Shown one piece after another: positions 33,700 through 46,345 of a stretch of 64,000 bases of DNA; within the stretch, counting starts at the first letter, position 1; each line of letters starts with the position of its first letter. Under the pieces are notes generated by a model. The model made no database searches. It was not told the DNA's origin and worked only from the letters and a program-made list of their open reading frames with translations. A program made the position numbers and the translations under genes. The stretch comes from Trissonchulus latispiculum (lineage: Eukaryota > Nematoda > Enoplea > Enoplida > Ironidae), in contig JASAND010007741.1 in assembly GCA_030248195.1 (NCBI GenBank), positions 1-64,000 on the forward strand. Reading direction: 5' to 3'.

Positions 33700-34820
33700 G
33701 CTGGTTTTTGGCTGAGTTGGATGATAAAACTAGTCTGAGTGTGGTTCATGCAGTTTACTGCAATCAAGAGTTCTTTCCTTGACAAACTACGGAGAAAGCT
33801 ATCGGGAACATAAACACTGACACTTCAATTTAATCTTCCTGTCACTCTCTTTAGATATAGTAAATACACAGGTACTTGTTACTGAAGAATGAAAGCCACA
33901 GGCAGTGTCTGCTTTCTTCTCCACTAAAGCTATAATGAAGCAGAACTTGAGGTAATGCCTTAATACAAAGAAAATTATCAAGTGCGAAAGCAGCCCTAAA
34001 TTAAATGATCGTAACAAACAGGAACCCGATCTGGCTGTTTCCAGCCTACACGTAATGCAAACAAGCTAATGGCTTTTGTACTGCAGACATTTGCTAATAT
34101 TTTTGAGAATATAGTTAACGGAAGCACTCTTTCTGATAAGGTCTAAAGCCTAGAAAAAGACGAATAGTGTAGCCTTTAACATCCTGCAAAATTCACACCG
34201 ACCACGGGGAAAATTCAATAATGGGTAGCCTACTCGTTCCTCACACTACGACAGTTAAATAATTTCCGCTGCGCACCATTACACGAAGATACAGCTAACC
34301 TGTTGGAACGATGGGCAAATAGCTAAGCTAAGCTAATAAAATTGCTAAAAGATGGATACTTCTAGCCACTGCAACAATCCCTAGGATGTATTCAGTGTTG
34401 ACTCACTAATTCAGGCTGCAGTCTATGTATTTTCGATGGTTTATTAGTAGTTACATGTTATTTCTCAGTTTGTCTGAGTCACAGTGCTGAGTGCATCAAT
34501 TGTTTTGTTTGAAATCCTCAAATAATTTGTTAGCTTGTTGATTAGCATTAGCTCAATCTAGAAAGTCTTGTTCCAATTAGTTCGAATATTAGAAATTGTG
34601 ACTTACTTCTATTCTGATTGGGGCGAAGCCCTCAGAGGACCCTGAAGTTCTGACATTCTATCCCTGTTTCTTCTTAGTGACGTCACCATATCATGCAATT
34701 ACGTTGCAACCTGCAACACTAAGAATTCCTCCTTGCTTTGCTGCTGTACTCCCACTTTCACCTCATTTCAACCACAATAAATGATGTAACGATTTACTCA
34801 TTTTCGCAATCTCAATGTCA

Positions 34821-35250
34821 ATTGGAACTTATGCATCTTTCGGCCGGCCTAATCTGCCGACGTTGCAAAAATTTCCAAAACCTATGACTTTTGTCGTCGT
34901 TATGGAATCGCAATTTGTCAAGTCTACATAAGGCAAACTTTACATCTGGTTTGTTTTAAACATCCGCTAGATTCGAGAGATTTTTTGGCAGAATGTAAAC
35001 TTGCACCTATCAGAAGGGACGTTTTGATTTCGGCTAAAAGTGTTCAATAAAAAATCTGGGACCAGTCCTGTTTTAGGTGACAAGCTAAGAAATTTTTTGT
35101 TTTTGACCTTATTCTCTCAGTAAAGACATTGGATTAATTGTTATTGCTGGAAAGAGTGTGACAAATTGAACGTTTTTGCGTTGAGTATAAGCCAAAAACT
35201 ATTTCGGGGACTAAAAGTTACTATTTCTTTGGACAGTTTATTTTAAATTA
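34821..35250. repeat. Fragment of the TTAA-repeat family
   Basis: 34980-35230 resembles parts of 14280-14320 and 14640-14710: AGGGACGTT, GATTTCGGCT, GGACCAGTCC-like sequence, and AAGCCAAAAAC related to the internal motif. Nothing coding. Confidence 0.4.
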
Positions 35251-36421
35251 GTGTCCCATATTAAGAAAAATGCTGGTTGTATATTTATACAACGTCCAAA
35301 TGCTCATTTCATTAGCCATTATTCTAAGATAAGATACTTAAGATACTACGTAAAATGGCCGTACAATGGCGGCGAAATTGAATTGCCGGACAACTTTCAG
35401 TTGGCTTTAGGCAGACTACACTCGCTTTTGAGGAAGCTACCAGAAGACTTACGACAGAAATACGACGATATCATAAAAGATCAGAGCAGTAAGGATGTGG
35501 TTGAGCTGGTTAACGACGATGCAAGTGTGGGTCCGATCTTGCATTATATCCCACATCATGTCGTCTTGACACCACAAAAAACTACGACAAAAGTCAGAAT
35601 TGTCTACGACGGGTCAGCCAAGTCCAAAAAATCAAACCTTAGTTTGAATGAATGCATCTACAGAGGGCCGGTACTCTTAGAAGATTTAGTCGGCTTGCTA
35701 CTACAAATTCAGCTACAGCCAGTTGCTATTCTGGCCGACATTGAAAAAGCATTCCTTCAAGTCGGACTACAACTGCCAGATAGAGACTTAACTAGATTCC
35801 TATGGATAAAAGACATCCACAAACCTGCGGTAGAAGAAAACCTACAAATTTACCGATTCTGCAGGTTCAAAAGATTTTAGCCCGGACAATATAAGCTTGA
35901 TAACTAAAAGAGAACCGCTGCTTCGCGTTTGGAAGAAAGGACAAACGCGTTTGAATGATTTCTGGGAAGTCTGGCGGAGCGAGTATTTGTCAAAACTTCG
36001 GGAACAGTCAAGAACCTACATGAATCAAAACGGGGTAAGAACGCAAAGACAACCTTGTGTCGGTGACATTGTCTTGCTGAAGGATAATGGGTCACGCTCA
36101 ACTTGGAAGCTAGCCCAAATCAAAGAACTCCTACTAAGTCATGACGAAAACTGTAGATCAGCTAGAGTAAGGTTGGCCTCGGGAAATACCCTTCAGAGAC
36201 CAATCAACTTCCTCTACCCCCTGGAAGTCTTTAGTGAGGACAAGCCAATTGGTGATTTTCGAAAAGAAGATAAGAAGCAGTCACAAAGGAAGGCCTTTGA
36301 CCCTAGCTTTGCCCAGAAACCTGCATGTTCTGGCGATGGTCTACGTGGAGAAAGAAAGGATACAGGTCAAAGCAGTTCCAGCGAAGTTACCCAGTCTTTC
36401 AACAGAAGACCTAGAAGGTAG
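35251..36421 (+). pseudogene. BEL/Pao retroelement remnant: RT N-terminal half joined to the integrase C-terminal region
   Basis: The first frame (35251-35880) carries BEL/Pao RT hallmarks: PHHVVLTPQKTTTKVRIVYD, SLNECIYRGPVLLEDL, and motif A ADIEKAFLQV with its catalytic Asp, then TRFLW. It stops just after IYRFCRF, before the YxDD motif. The second frame (35897-36421) carries the C-terminal domain found after BEL integrases: WKKGQTRLNDFWEVW, EYLSKLRE, GDIVLLKD, RPINFLYPLEV. The roughly 3 kb that should lie between them (rest of RT, RNase H, most of integrase) is gone, so it is inactive. No LTRs found. Confidence 0.85.
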
Positions 36422-38880
36422 GCTGCCGTGAAAGGGGAAGCCAAAACTAAAGAGCTTCTTGAATTTGAGAACAGTTCGCAAGGAAAGCCTTTCTCTGGGG
36501 AGTGTCGCCGATTGCGAAGAAAATAACTTAAATACTAAAATTTTGCATTCAGCAAGATTTTATCCTCTTGACTTTTTGGCTATATTTTCAAACTTTGAGA
36601 CAAACTTTGGTGATTACGATGATCTGACGGAAAAAGTATTGTTAGTTATAAGTGTACATCATTACAGCCGTTGCTAAAGGTGACTTTTCTGATAACAACG
36701 CTTATTTCTAATTTCAGTTTCTGTAGTATATCTTACTGTACAGGGCATCGGTGATCTGGTAATTTTGTCTTGGTTATCTCTAATATCTGATAATTATGAA
36801 TAATTTGCTTCCTTTTAATTATTTAAATATCTAACTTTAAATTTTATTTTAGCAACTTTCCTTTACCTTCGTTCCATTATTCTGTTTTCAGAAATGCATG
36901 TTTAAAGATCAGCAATTTATGTTTAACAGTTGTGTCAAATATAAGTTATTTTGCCAGTTACTCTTACCAAGCAGTATGTACTCTGCTCTTTATAAAATTT
37001 TAAATAACACATACCTTTCAAATGCCAAAAATTAAGAAGTTTACAACGGTTTTTAACTCTGTACAAAAGCAATCTACCAGCTTAAACAATCAACAATACA
37101 TATTAGTTAAACAGTTAACATTAGTTAAACGTTCGTTAGTTAGATAGTTAAATGTTTGTTAACGTTAGTTAGGTAAAGTTAGTTAGTTAAACGTTAGTTA
37201 AACATTAAACATCAGTTAACATTAGTGTAAACACAAATCTATATTCATGCCGAATACCTCGGGCCCAAGAATGTGGAAGTGACGTTCCACGTTCTGGCTG
37301 CTCAGGCTGCGGCACAAGGAGTTTATTAGTGAAAATAGGAGAATCAGGAGAGTAGAGGAGGGATTAATCATTATGTCATACTTGTGCAACCATTTGTAGA
37401 CATATGTGCAGAAATGTGGTCAGTACGTCTAAAAAGGCATATCACCCTGAGGTAGCTTGAATTGTAAGCGAATATTGTGCAGTATTGGTTTACTACAGTT
37501 CCATTGGCAGGACAAGGAACTTGAAATCTAACCGAACTCTGCACCACCCGAAACAATATGACAAAGTTCATAAAAAATTCACTATGCCAAAATATTATTT
37601 GTCTGTCAAGGATTAAAATTTTTCAGTTCATAGAAGTACACTCACGTCTACCAATGCAGAAATACGTCAATGCAAATTGTTTCAATACAATTCAAATTAA
37701 ATAATTAAAATAGTTTACAAACAAGTAATAATAGCAGGAATAAAAACTCAAGCAGCTTAGAGTACCAGCTTCTGTGAATAGAAAGGCCGATAGATAGAAA
37801 AGAAAACCCTCGTCGCCACAAAACTGTTGTAACGAACGTACTGATATGTGCTTGGCAAAACGAACGTAACTCAAACATGCCACATCAAGAGTCTGATAAA
37901 AACTGTTTCACATTTATAATTTTTATTCACTACAGCTTCACTTTTACATTCCGACAAACAAATGCATGAGGAATTACGACTATTTGTGAAGTATAATTTC
38001 AGAAGATATAGAGCCAGACAATGAACATCTTCTAACGTAAAAATAAATACGAAACCACCTTATCAGTTAAAAGCAATAAAGCTTAGACACTAAGTTCACA
38101 GAAATAGAAACTGTAACATTTTGGATTACATGTTGGATGTTTGTGGAATTCAAATTAGTTTTATTTCGTTGGCGAGTTGGTCACTCACACTGAAGCTGGA
38201 ACGGCAGCTCAAATCCCCATGCAGCATGAATTTCAACCAATTTGTTTCGTCAGGTATTTTAAACATTCTTGGATGGTTTCCCAAAACTCAGTTACTTGTT
38301 AACTTGCACCTGAGCTTGCGTTTACAGTTCTTAAGTCTGTTAACTTGCTTCTAAAGGTTCTCATAAAGGGTACAACTGCGAAAATAGACCCTTATCATGT
38401 GTTCCTGTCCTATTCAATCATGAGCCATAAGTGGCGGACAGATGTATTTATTAAAGTGACTTACGTTTTAATAGTGCATATAATGATGACAGTAAATGGC
38501 ACTAAGGGCCGACTATACAATGATCGAATCGAAAGCCGAATGATTGTAACTAAAAATGCTTGCGTTTATGTAGCCCGAATTCTGGTGACAATACGAAATA
38601 TGCAAATTAGATGTGTAAATTAGATAGCTAATATTGCAAACCCAGTGTTCATTACACAGAAGAAGGAATTAACTACATATTTTGTCTAAATACTTTATCT
38701 TGAAAATACACAATGATATGAACAAAAAATAGCAGAAGATATGAGCAAATGTATAAGATATACTAATGTCCCAGCAAGATTAAAATCTGTGCACAACAAT
38801 TTCCATCATCACTCTTTAAAACTACAGTAACCCATTTGCAAAGTTAGAAAGTCATCTCCTTTGTATTTGTTGTAAAGTGG
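36422..38880. other. Gene-free AT-rich stretch with GTTAGTTAAAC repeats
   Basis: At 37105-37230 short GTTAGTTAAACGTTAGTTA-like units repeat irregularly. No other feature is recognised. Confidence 0.5.
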
Positions 38881-38884
38881 GACA

Positions 38885-39684
38885 TAATCTTAGCATATAC
38901 TGACTTAACCACTGGAGATAGCTCAAAGGTCGTAAAAGCAAAAATGTTCATTTTTCTGTCCTCTTTTCAGCCATAACAACCAATCCCGCTGTCGGAATAT
39001 GCGCAGCGGCGCATCAGAATTCTGTTAAATTGTTTACATCAAGTGAATGTTTTCTGGTTTCTGTGTAAATTGACTGGCTTGCAATCTAGCTATGTTTCTT
39101 CTGTGTAGAATCATTGGCTTCCAAAATTAGCTATCCAAAAAGCAATCTTTCGTACAATATGCAAATTAGATTTGCACTATAAAAGAGAAGGGGTTTTTCT
39201 GAAAGGGCGGTCATATTTTCAATTCATCTCTCATTCAATTTGACTTCGGAAAGGATCAGAAAGCCAGAGTTTGGTTCGGGGGGGGGTTGGGCGATGAATT
39301 ATTTGATACGGCCAGTTTTTGTTTTTATGGTTAATTGCAATATTCTCAAATCGTATAAAATAAACTATGTTAGAATAAACATTTTTTGACATAAATTCTT
39401 TTAGAATTGGAAATTCACACACTCATCACGTTCCTGCAATCTCAGTCTTAGTTTCGTCTTTGGAGTGTTCCAAATTATTCCATACCGTGTATCGTCTTCC
39501 TACTGGGAGCCTAAGGCCAAAAACCAAAACTTTTTCATTTTTTAGCTGAAAATACAGGACTGGTATTGGTATTAGAATGTTAAAGAGCACGAAAATAGGT
39601 TATTTCTTAAGTTTTAGCAATTTACTTAGAGTATTAAGCAGTACGAGTCAAAAATACCCAAATGAAAACCAGCACCTTAAGAGA
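38885..39684. repeat. TTAA-repeat family member, disrupted
   Basis: 38895-38990 matches 14150-14245 (TATACTGACTTAACC, GCTCAAAGG, AGCAAAAATGTTC, CCATAACAACCAATC). 39455-39684 matches the inverted 13031-13150 end and finishes in CCAGCACCTTAAG, the terminal repeat. The middle has unrelated sequence, suggesting an insertion. Confidence 0.6.
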
Positions 39685-39689
39685 ACACG

Positions 39690-41554
39690 TTCTTTTAAGT
39701 TTGGGATTGCATTGACATGTATTGTTGATTGACTACACAGATCAAGACGAAATTTGATGAAACTTTCCAAATTAATTTCTTAATTAATTAATCCCACTTC
39801 AAAATTCCATGTCTCCATTAAGGGCAGTTTTTGGCAATTCTGACAGCTGAACAACAGTAGCATATCTATGATGAAATCAAATCAAAGAATCAATTGCTTC
39901 TTGAACTATACAAACCGTATAACTAAACTATAAGGGTCAATCTGAAAGTCTCACAGATACCACCTACCTGAGGCATGATCATCTTCCAACTGCTGTCCCA
40001 GAGGAAATGTAGTTTTGCATTGACACAAACAAATTTTTTCCAGCGTTTTTGGAGTATATAGTACGCATGCCAGGGAGTTGGCAGGTGGCTTTTAACTACA
40101 CGGTATTTTTTAGTTTTCCCGATTACTGTTTTGTAGCTAAAGTGGTCGCTTGACAAAGTTGGGAAAGGTAGACAAAAACCTGATTGCGCATACATTTTTT
40201 GCTAATTTCTCCATTACTAAGTTTAGTTTATAACAACTAGAAAAGTGCCCACAGGTATTTAACTGAGGTATCGAATGATAAAATCAATGTCTCTCGAAAC
40301 AATTTACTTCAGTCTACAGAAAATCTCAAAGATTGCATAAGTTCAAAAAACTTTAAAAACGTTTTGAAATCCAGAATTGCTTTCATTATATTCGTTAGAA
40401 AGGACAAATATTAAGATCTATTTTAATACAAAACTACTTCTTAGCTCAAACTAATGAATCAGTAATAACGGTTGAAAGTGGGTGTTCTCTTAAGCGCGAG
40501 AATACGGTAGTCTGAGTTGAGTTCCAATTGACAATTGAAAATACCACATTAATGAAATTGAACATAACTCATTCGATGAACAGCAATATTTAACACTCAC
40601 AACGGTGGATTCGATGCATCCCTATTCTATTCCTACAATATTTATTCATAGATTTCTGCTATGGTTTTTGGTGATCCTCTCCTCTGGCAGAAACATGTGT
40701 GGTCAGCTTTGGTTGAGATTTGTCTGAAGTTTCAACATTGATAGAGGAAATGTGCAATCATAGTCTGCCCTATTCCCATTGCTAGAACCGGACAAGACGT
40801 AATGTATGCCCAGCTCAGCAAGTGTTTAGAAGAGACTAACTTCTGGTGATCCTCCCTTCCAAATCCCAAGCATTTGAGCATTCTCGTCGAAGTACTGTGG
40901 CCCGGACACTAGTTAAACGCAGCCTATACCTATATTATTTATTAATTTGCGGACAATAGATTTGAACTAAATTCGGGCGGTAGGTTTGACACAATAAAAC
41001 AGATAAACTTACACGGAGTTGACAAAATTATGCCCAGGAAAGAAAATGCGACCGTTTTGTTGAATTCCCTTTTTTGTTGAATTCAACAAACAAGCAATAA
41101 GTAGAATGCAGCAGGCAATTTCTAATTCCAAGAGCGAAAAGTGAAGTTATGCAGACAAACTTGCAGACAAAATTGAAAGTACACTGTCGGACTATCTTAA
41201 ACAGTTTGCAACAGAAAAATGGAAGAAGACGCACAATTTGAAACTGTTCGGACTCTTAAATAGTCGGACAAGGCCGTTAATATTCACTGCAGGTGGCAAG
41301 AAATAAGACCAAAAACGTTTTCTACGTGAGTTCAGAAACTTTTGCAAAATCTTGCATCTTTAGTACAGAATTTTCTAGCAACTTTGTAACGAAACGGAGA
41401 GATAAATTAATGAGCTAATTAGAAAAACACTAGGCGGTGGGAGCGACCTGGGAAATCTAATTTTGAAGTAATTAATTTGTTTTGACATAAAGTTTTAAAA
41501 GTTTAAGTGCAATAAAACTTTAAAAACACTCTTTATAGTCACAAAATAATAGAA
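39690..41554. other. Gene-free stretch
   Basis: No coding or repeat features recognised. Confidence 0.5.
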
Positions 41555-41733
41555 TGATGGCGACAGATGCGCGCTACACGCTTGCAAAACGAGCTGCAAT
41601 GCTCTTTTTAATAAATTTTCTTACAAATACACAGTACACTACAGAAGGTATACATTGTGGTAAAACGAACCCATTACGTATAATTTAGGTACGTTACATT
41701 TTGTAGAATATGCGCTTGAATATGTGCATGCTT

Positions 41734-42309
41734 TCAGCGCACACACATCCTTTGATTGGAAACTAACGGAAGGGTATGACTACTTTCAGTTATCTTTCTA
41801 TATTGAACCACCCGTTTGATGCTAGGATGCAGACTACTTGTGATTGTAGATTTATTTCTCAATTTCTGCACCAGCTCATCGCCCAACAAATATACAATTG
41901 GATCGATAATCATCCTCAGCATCCAGATCGGTGTCAGTACCAACGAAACCGTCAGAGCTTTTTGGGTCAAAATAGCATAATGTACAGCAGCATCAATGTC
42001 TTGACATCCAGCAGGATGTTGTTCATGTTTGTGCTGTGAAAATGCACCGCTTCTATCATCAAAAACTCCAACTAGAACTTCGCTTGCACACAGAACACCA
42101 GCGGTAACGATATAAATGATGACGTTGATAGCTAGAGAACGAAAGAATCCAGAGCTCCTCCTATGAGGTGCTGGCAGGCGTTGAGCAATTCTTAGCCGTG
42201 TAACGGCATACATAGTTGACACGCATGCGCAGAACATACCGAGAAAAATTTGTTTTGCTTTAGTGCAAACGTGGATTACCACCTGATGATAAGAGTGGTC
42301 CATGGCAAT
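41734..42309 (-). CDS. GPCR gene B2, exon 2 (TM5-TM7 and tail)
   Basis: Begins at 42309 after acceptor TTTGTTTAATTTCAG, phase 0, and encodes 191 residues in register with B1. It has the same TM5 (KQIFLGMFCACVSTMYAV), loop (QRLPAPHRRSSG), TM6 (LAINVIIYIVTAGVLC) and DPIVYLLGDELVQKL. Differences from B1 cluster in the loop after TM6 (residues of the SQHKHEQHPAG type) and in the C-terminal tail. Both features suggest recent duplication with the core under constraint. Confidence 0.83.
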   Translation of the reverse strand: MAMDHSYHQVVIHVCTKAKQIFLGMFCACVSTMYAVTRLRIAQRLPAPHRRSSGFFRSLAINVIIYIVTAGVLCASEVLVGVFDDRSGAFSQHKHEQHPAGCQDIDAAVHYAILTQKALTVSLVLTPIWMLRMIIDPIVYLLGDELVQKLRNKSTITSSLHPSIKRVVQYRKITESSHTLPLVSNQRMCVR

Positions 42310-42577
42310 CTGAAATTAAACAAAAATACATTTCTAAGTGTCCACCGTTTTATCTGCTCTACAACCAGACCACAACCGTTACTCCTGCAAAATATTATTA
42401 TTAAACGATAATTTTCTGTTTGGGGACTGCGGCTTAAATATGCAGCATTCTGGCTGCGTGTTTATGTTAGATTTCGAACAAAATGTCAATATACGTCAGT
42501 ATATGTCAACTTTCAGCTGCATGTCAGTTAACGCAGCTGATGAAAACACGACAACATATTAACGACTCAGACCTTAC

Positions 42578-43120
42578 CATTGACTGCCCGTAGCAATAGA
42601 TTACAACGGTTCCCAATAGTACAAGCCATGTTACCAGTATTACAATTCTTAGAGCGAATTTGGTGATATGAGTTCTATAGAACAGTGGCCAACACACAGC
42701 CATATAGCCTTGGAAACTGATAATCAGATAATTTATTGCCGGAGCATAGACTACTACTGTCCGCAGATAATCAAGGACGTTACTTAGAAATTGAAGTATA
42801 GTATTCTCAGGTACAACTAGGGAAAAGGAAAGTCGTGCTACAGCATCCATTAATGTTACAGTACAGGCTATCCAGTCAGCCATGATATTGCTAGCAACAA
42901 GATAGTATCGCTTCCAACTAATAGTTCGTTTTCCTAAACACGAAATCACTACGGCCAGAAATCCAAGGTTCAGCGCAAATCCTATGCAACTTTCTCCCAA
43001 ACGGCACAGAAAACAGATTCGACCAACCATCTTTGCAAATTCCGCGGCCTTGTGCCATTCTATAAAACTGGAGATATCCAGTGTAGAATTGGTTTCACTA
43101 CAGTTGCTGTGAAATTTCAT
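42578..43120 (-). CDS. GPCR gene B2, exon 1 (N-terminus to TM4)
   Basis: Encodes 181 residues from the ATG at 43120 and ends before donor GTAAGG, phase 0. The N-terminus has two sequons (NCS, NST). The membrane core is nearly the same as in B1: ISWKRYYLVASN, VVVYAPAINYLIISFQGYMA, VCWPLFYRTHITK. The receptor is 372 residues once joined to 41734-42309. As in the paralogues, DRY is replaced by QGY and no Cys marks the top of TM3. Its 268-bp intron probably shows the ancestral compact state. Confidence 0.85.
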
Positions 43121-44541
43121 ACTGATTCTGTTGTGACCATTAAGCGTGCTGTTAAGCAGAATGATAGCAGAAGAAGAAGTAAGCAGTAAGCAGTAGTAAC
43201 AGCAACAGCATCCAACAGCAGTTCCTCCCTACTTGATGAACCGCTCTCAGGAACGTAAACACTGACACTACACTTAAATATTCCTGTTACTCTCTTTATA
43301 TATGGTAAACAATTAGGTACTTGTTACTGAAGAATTAAAGCCACAGGCAGTGTCTGCTTCCTTGCCCCAGTAAAGCCATAATGAAGCAGAGCTAGAGGTA
43401 ATATCTTAATACAAGGGAAAATTAGAAAGTACGCAAGAAGCCCTCAATTAAATAATCGGAAAATACAGGAACTCGAGCTGGTTGTTTTCATCCTACTCGT
43501 AGTGCAAACAAGCTAATGGCATAATTGCATCCCAGATATTTGCGACTTTGCGACGTCTTAAAATATGTTAAACTGATGTACTCTTTATGATAAAGAATAG
43601 ACAGAGAGCAGGGTAGCCTTTAGCATCTTACAGAATCCACACCAACCACTGAGAAAATTCAATAGTGGGCAGCTTACTCGTTCCTCATACTAAGCCAGTT
43701 TAAACAATTTTATTGCGCAAGACTACGCGAAAACACAGCGACGACGATAGATGTTGGTAGCCCCAGCAAGTATTCTTTAAATATATTCAGTGTTAGATTG
43801 ACTAGTTCAAGGTCCAGTGTTTGTATTTTCAATGGTTCACGTTTCAATGGTTCACGTTTACTTATCAGATTTCATGAGTCATAATGTTGACTTCATAATT
43901 TGTTTGTTTGGAATCCTCAAATCATCCGTTAACTTGCGATTAGCTTTAGCGCAGTCTTGAAAGCCTTGCTTCAATTAGTTGGAGTATGACAAAATGTGAC
44001 TGAGTTCTATTTTGATTAGGGCGAAGCCTACAGAGGACCCCGAAGCTCTGACTTTCTTTGAATTATCCATGATGTTTCCTAGTTAGCAACGTCGTAATAA
44101 GATATTGTAAAGCTAGCAACTTGTAATATAAAGGGCTCCTCCTTACTTTGCAGTTGAGTTCCCTCTTTCCCAACAGGTCAACAACAATAAATGATGTAAC
44201 GTTTTATTCATTTTAGCAATCTCGATGACTATCTACTATTGCTGCCTTCTTAGCATAGGAATCTTGACTCCTACAAGTGTGACTTGATGTTGACAGTTGA
44301 CAATAAAGAAAACATAACAGCAGAACATGCGTTAAAAGAGAACAGAACACTGTATATATTAGAACAGAATATTTATATTGCTGAATACAAACTGAATCAT
44401 AAAGAACAGGAAAATTTAGGTCTAGGTTTCGTTCACGTGTAAATTGAGTAATCTGAAATCATGAAATAAAGCCAGCACACACAATGTGTGTTCAATGTAC
44501 TACAGATCGGGTTATACAATAGTCGCACAAAAGTCACAGCA

Positions 44542-44922
44542 AAATTTTAAAATTTTAAAAATTTTAAATTTTTAAGTTTTCCAAGGGGGACCAAGGGGAA
44601 CCGAAAAATTTTCTGTCTCTGATTTCGCTGAGAAGTTGCATATAGGAGTTAGTTATCTTGGTCGCTGAACACGAATCTGAAAACCGTTTTTCTATCCAGC
44701 TTTTCGTTAGCTAAATATAAGCTTAAACATTAAGCTTACAACTTTAGCTTATTTCTAGCTAACGAAAAACTGGATCCAAAAACGGTTTTCAGATTCGAGT
44801 TCAGCACAGCAGTCCAGAAAACCCCAATATGCAACTTTTCAGCGAAATCAGAGACAAAAAATTTTTTGGTGTCCCTTGGTCCCCCCCTTGAAAACTTAAA
44901 AATTTAAAATTTAAATTGCTGC
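44542..44922. mobile_element. Palindromic repeat with about 185-bp arms
   Basis: Arms 44542-44735 and 44740-44922 are inverted copies. Matching blocks are AATCTGAAAACCGTTTTT, TTTTCGTTAGCTA, GTCTCTGATTTCGCTGA, GTTGCATAT, CCAAGGG and the AAATTTTAAATTTTTAAG ends. The centre is at the AAGCTTAAACATTAAGCTT region. Some arm segments are unmatched. A foldback MITE or a hairpin source is likely. Confidence 0.8.
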
Positions 44923-45083
44923 AGATCGATCAGAAATGTGTTCAAATGCATCCATACCAGATTTGAGCTAAATCGGTTGTTGTTTTGCGTTTTTAAGTTT
45001 TGCGACAGTTGCGCTCAGGTGTGCGCAGCCTTAGTATCGCCGACACTTTATATCTTGGTAGACACGAGCGTATTAGTTAAACC

Positions 45084-45310
45084 AAGAGTACATAATACAT
45101 AAGAGTGTGACAAGCGTCACACTCTATGTAATCAGCTCGAGAGCCATGCTCTGCGCGCTAACGGCCCACCCCCCCCCCGCAATTGCGTACCTAGTGGACC
45201 CCCCCGCAAATCAGTACCTAGTACGCAATTGCGTATGTTCACTCGCTGCTACAATATTCCATTTATCGGGACCCCCCCCCCCGCAAATGTGACCTATCAT
45301 TCGACAGTGA
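45084..45310. mobile_element. Foldback family fragment, AAGAGTACATAAT end with hairpin
   Basis: AAGAGTACATAAT is followed by a near-perfect hairpin (AGAGTGTGAC, loop AAGC, GTCACACTCT) and by CAATTGCGTA blocks and C runs shared with the copies at 15834 and 52472. Confidence 0.6.
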
Positions 45311-46165
45311 AAAGTGATTTTTCAAGAGATTTGATCCTCTGCTGTCTAGTTTTAGTGTCTGCTGGAGGTTTAGAAGGTTCTAGAATCCGGGTATACCGAA
45401 CGTTTTTGTGTTGTCTGGACTTAGATCTAGGATGAGCTTGTTCTTCTTGTGGTCAGCTTTCGATTGATACCCATACTATATTTCAGTCTAAACTTATGCA
45501 AAAAGCCAGGATTCCCCCCAAGTACACCCCGGCAGTATGCTACAAATTTTATGACTGAGATACATATATACATATTATATAAACATATCATGTCTTCTGA
45601 AGTGCCTGTTGAAGGAATAGGTCCGCAACGTAGTAACATAAATACAAATCAAAGTGATGGATAAAAACGCATGAAAAAATTTGAGAACCTCCTTTTTCTG
45701 ATGGGGGTTCTGGTGGTTCTAACCTTTATGTTGGCATGGGCCGGAGCGGGAATGTGCAAACGCAATTTAAACGTTTGCTAATTCTTGCGCATTTAGCAGC
45801 AGTGTAGCTTAGGAGCTATCTATCCCTGACCTGATTAGGTATCGATAGAGCACATAGCTAGCTCAAGGAACATAGAACGTAAAACTATGATAGGCGTTAT
45901 ACTTATCATTATAAACCGTACACTTTCTCTGCTGCTTCCTCGCAAATTGGTAAATATTTGAGACAAGACTGTGCTTTTTCTAGTACGAATGGTGTTAACA
46001 TTATTAAAAACCGTAAAATCCTGTTCCTTTACATTTTAGTTTTAATTGGAAAACTTAATTATATACAATTTATACTTTACACAATAAATCCGCTTAAGCA
46101 GTATGTACATGGCTACAGTTTTGTACACAAAAAATGGCTATCCAACATTTCAATGTTACATTCCA
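45311..46165. other. Gene-free stretch
   Basis: Nothing recognised. Confidence 0.4.
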
Positions 46166-46169
46166 CTTA

Positions 46170-46312
46170 GAAAATCTTACTTTCAATGGTGAGTGAAAAG
46201 CTGAACCTCCCTCTTCTCTTCTTTCTAGGTCCTGGTTTTGTGGGTACCAGGGTACCTGACGCCTCCCGTTCCGGTTTGTCCTCGGTCTCTTTTTGGTCCA
46301 ACATTTCAACGT
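46170..46312 (+). mobile_element. tRNA-derived SINE, copy 3 (body only)
   Basis: It lacks the tRNA head and starts within TTACTTTCAATGGTGAGTG, then GCTGAACCTCCCTCTTC, TTCTAGGTCCTG and GTCCTCGGTCTC. It ends 34 bp from the stop codon of gene A2, in that gene's 3' untranslated region and antisense to it. Confidence 0.65.
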
Positions 46313-46345
46313 TATAAACAAATCTTAGATAATCTTTGGGAGCTC

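Larger units (their letters stand above)
31570..34820. repeat. Segmental duplication, copy containing GPCR gene B1
   Basis: It matches 41555-44225 in gene order, exon sequence and flanks. Beyond the gene, shared landmarks are AATAAATGATGTAACG at the right end, GTAGCCTTTA and AAAATTCAATA in the upstream flank, and the TATACA/ACAGT block downstream. The flanks are more diverged than the exons. Confidence 0.75.
41555..44225. repeat. Segmental duplication, copy containing GPCR gene B2
   Basis: Partner of 31570-34820; see that entry. The B2 intron (268 bp) is much shorter than that of B1 (791 bp), so most length difference is intronic. Confidence 0.75.
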
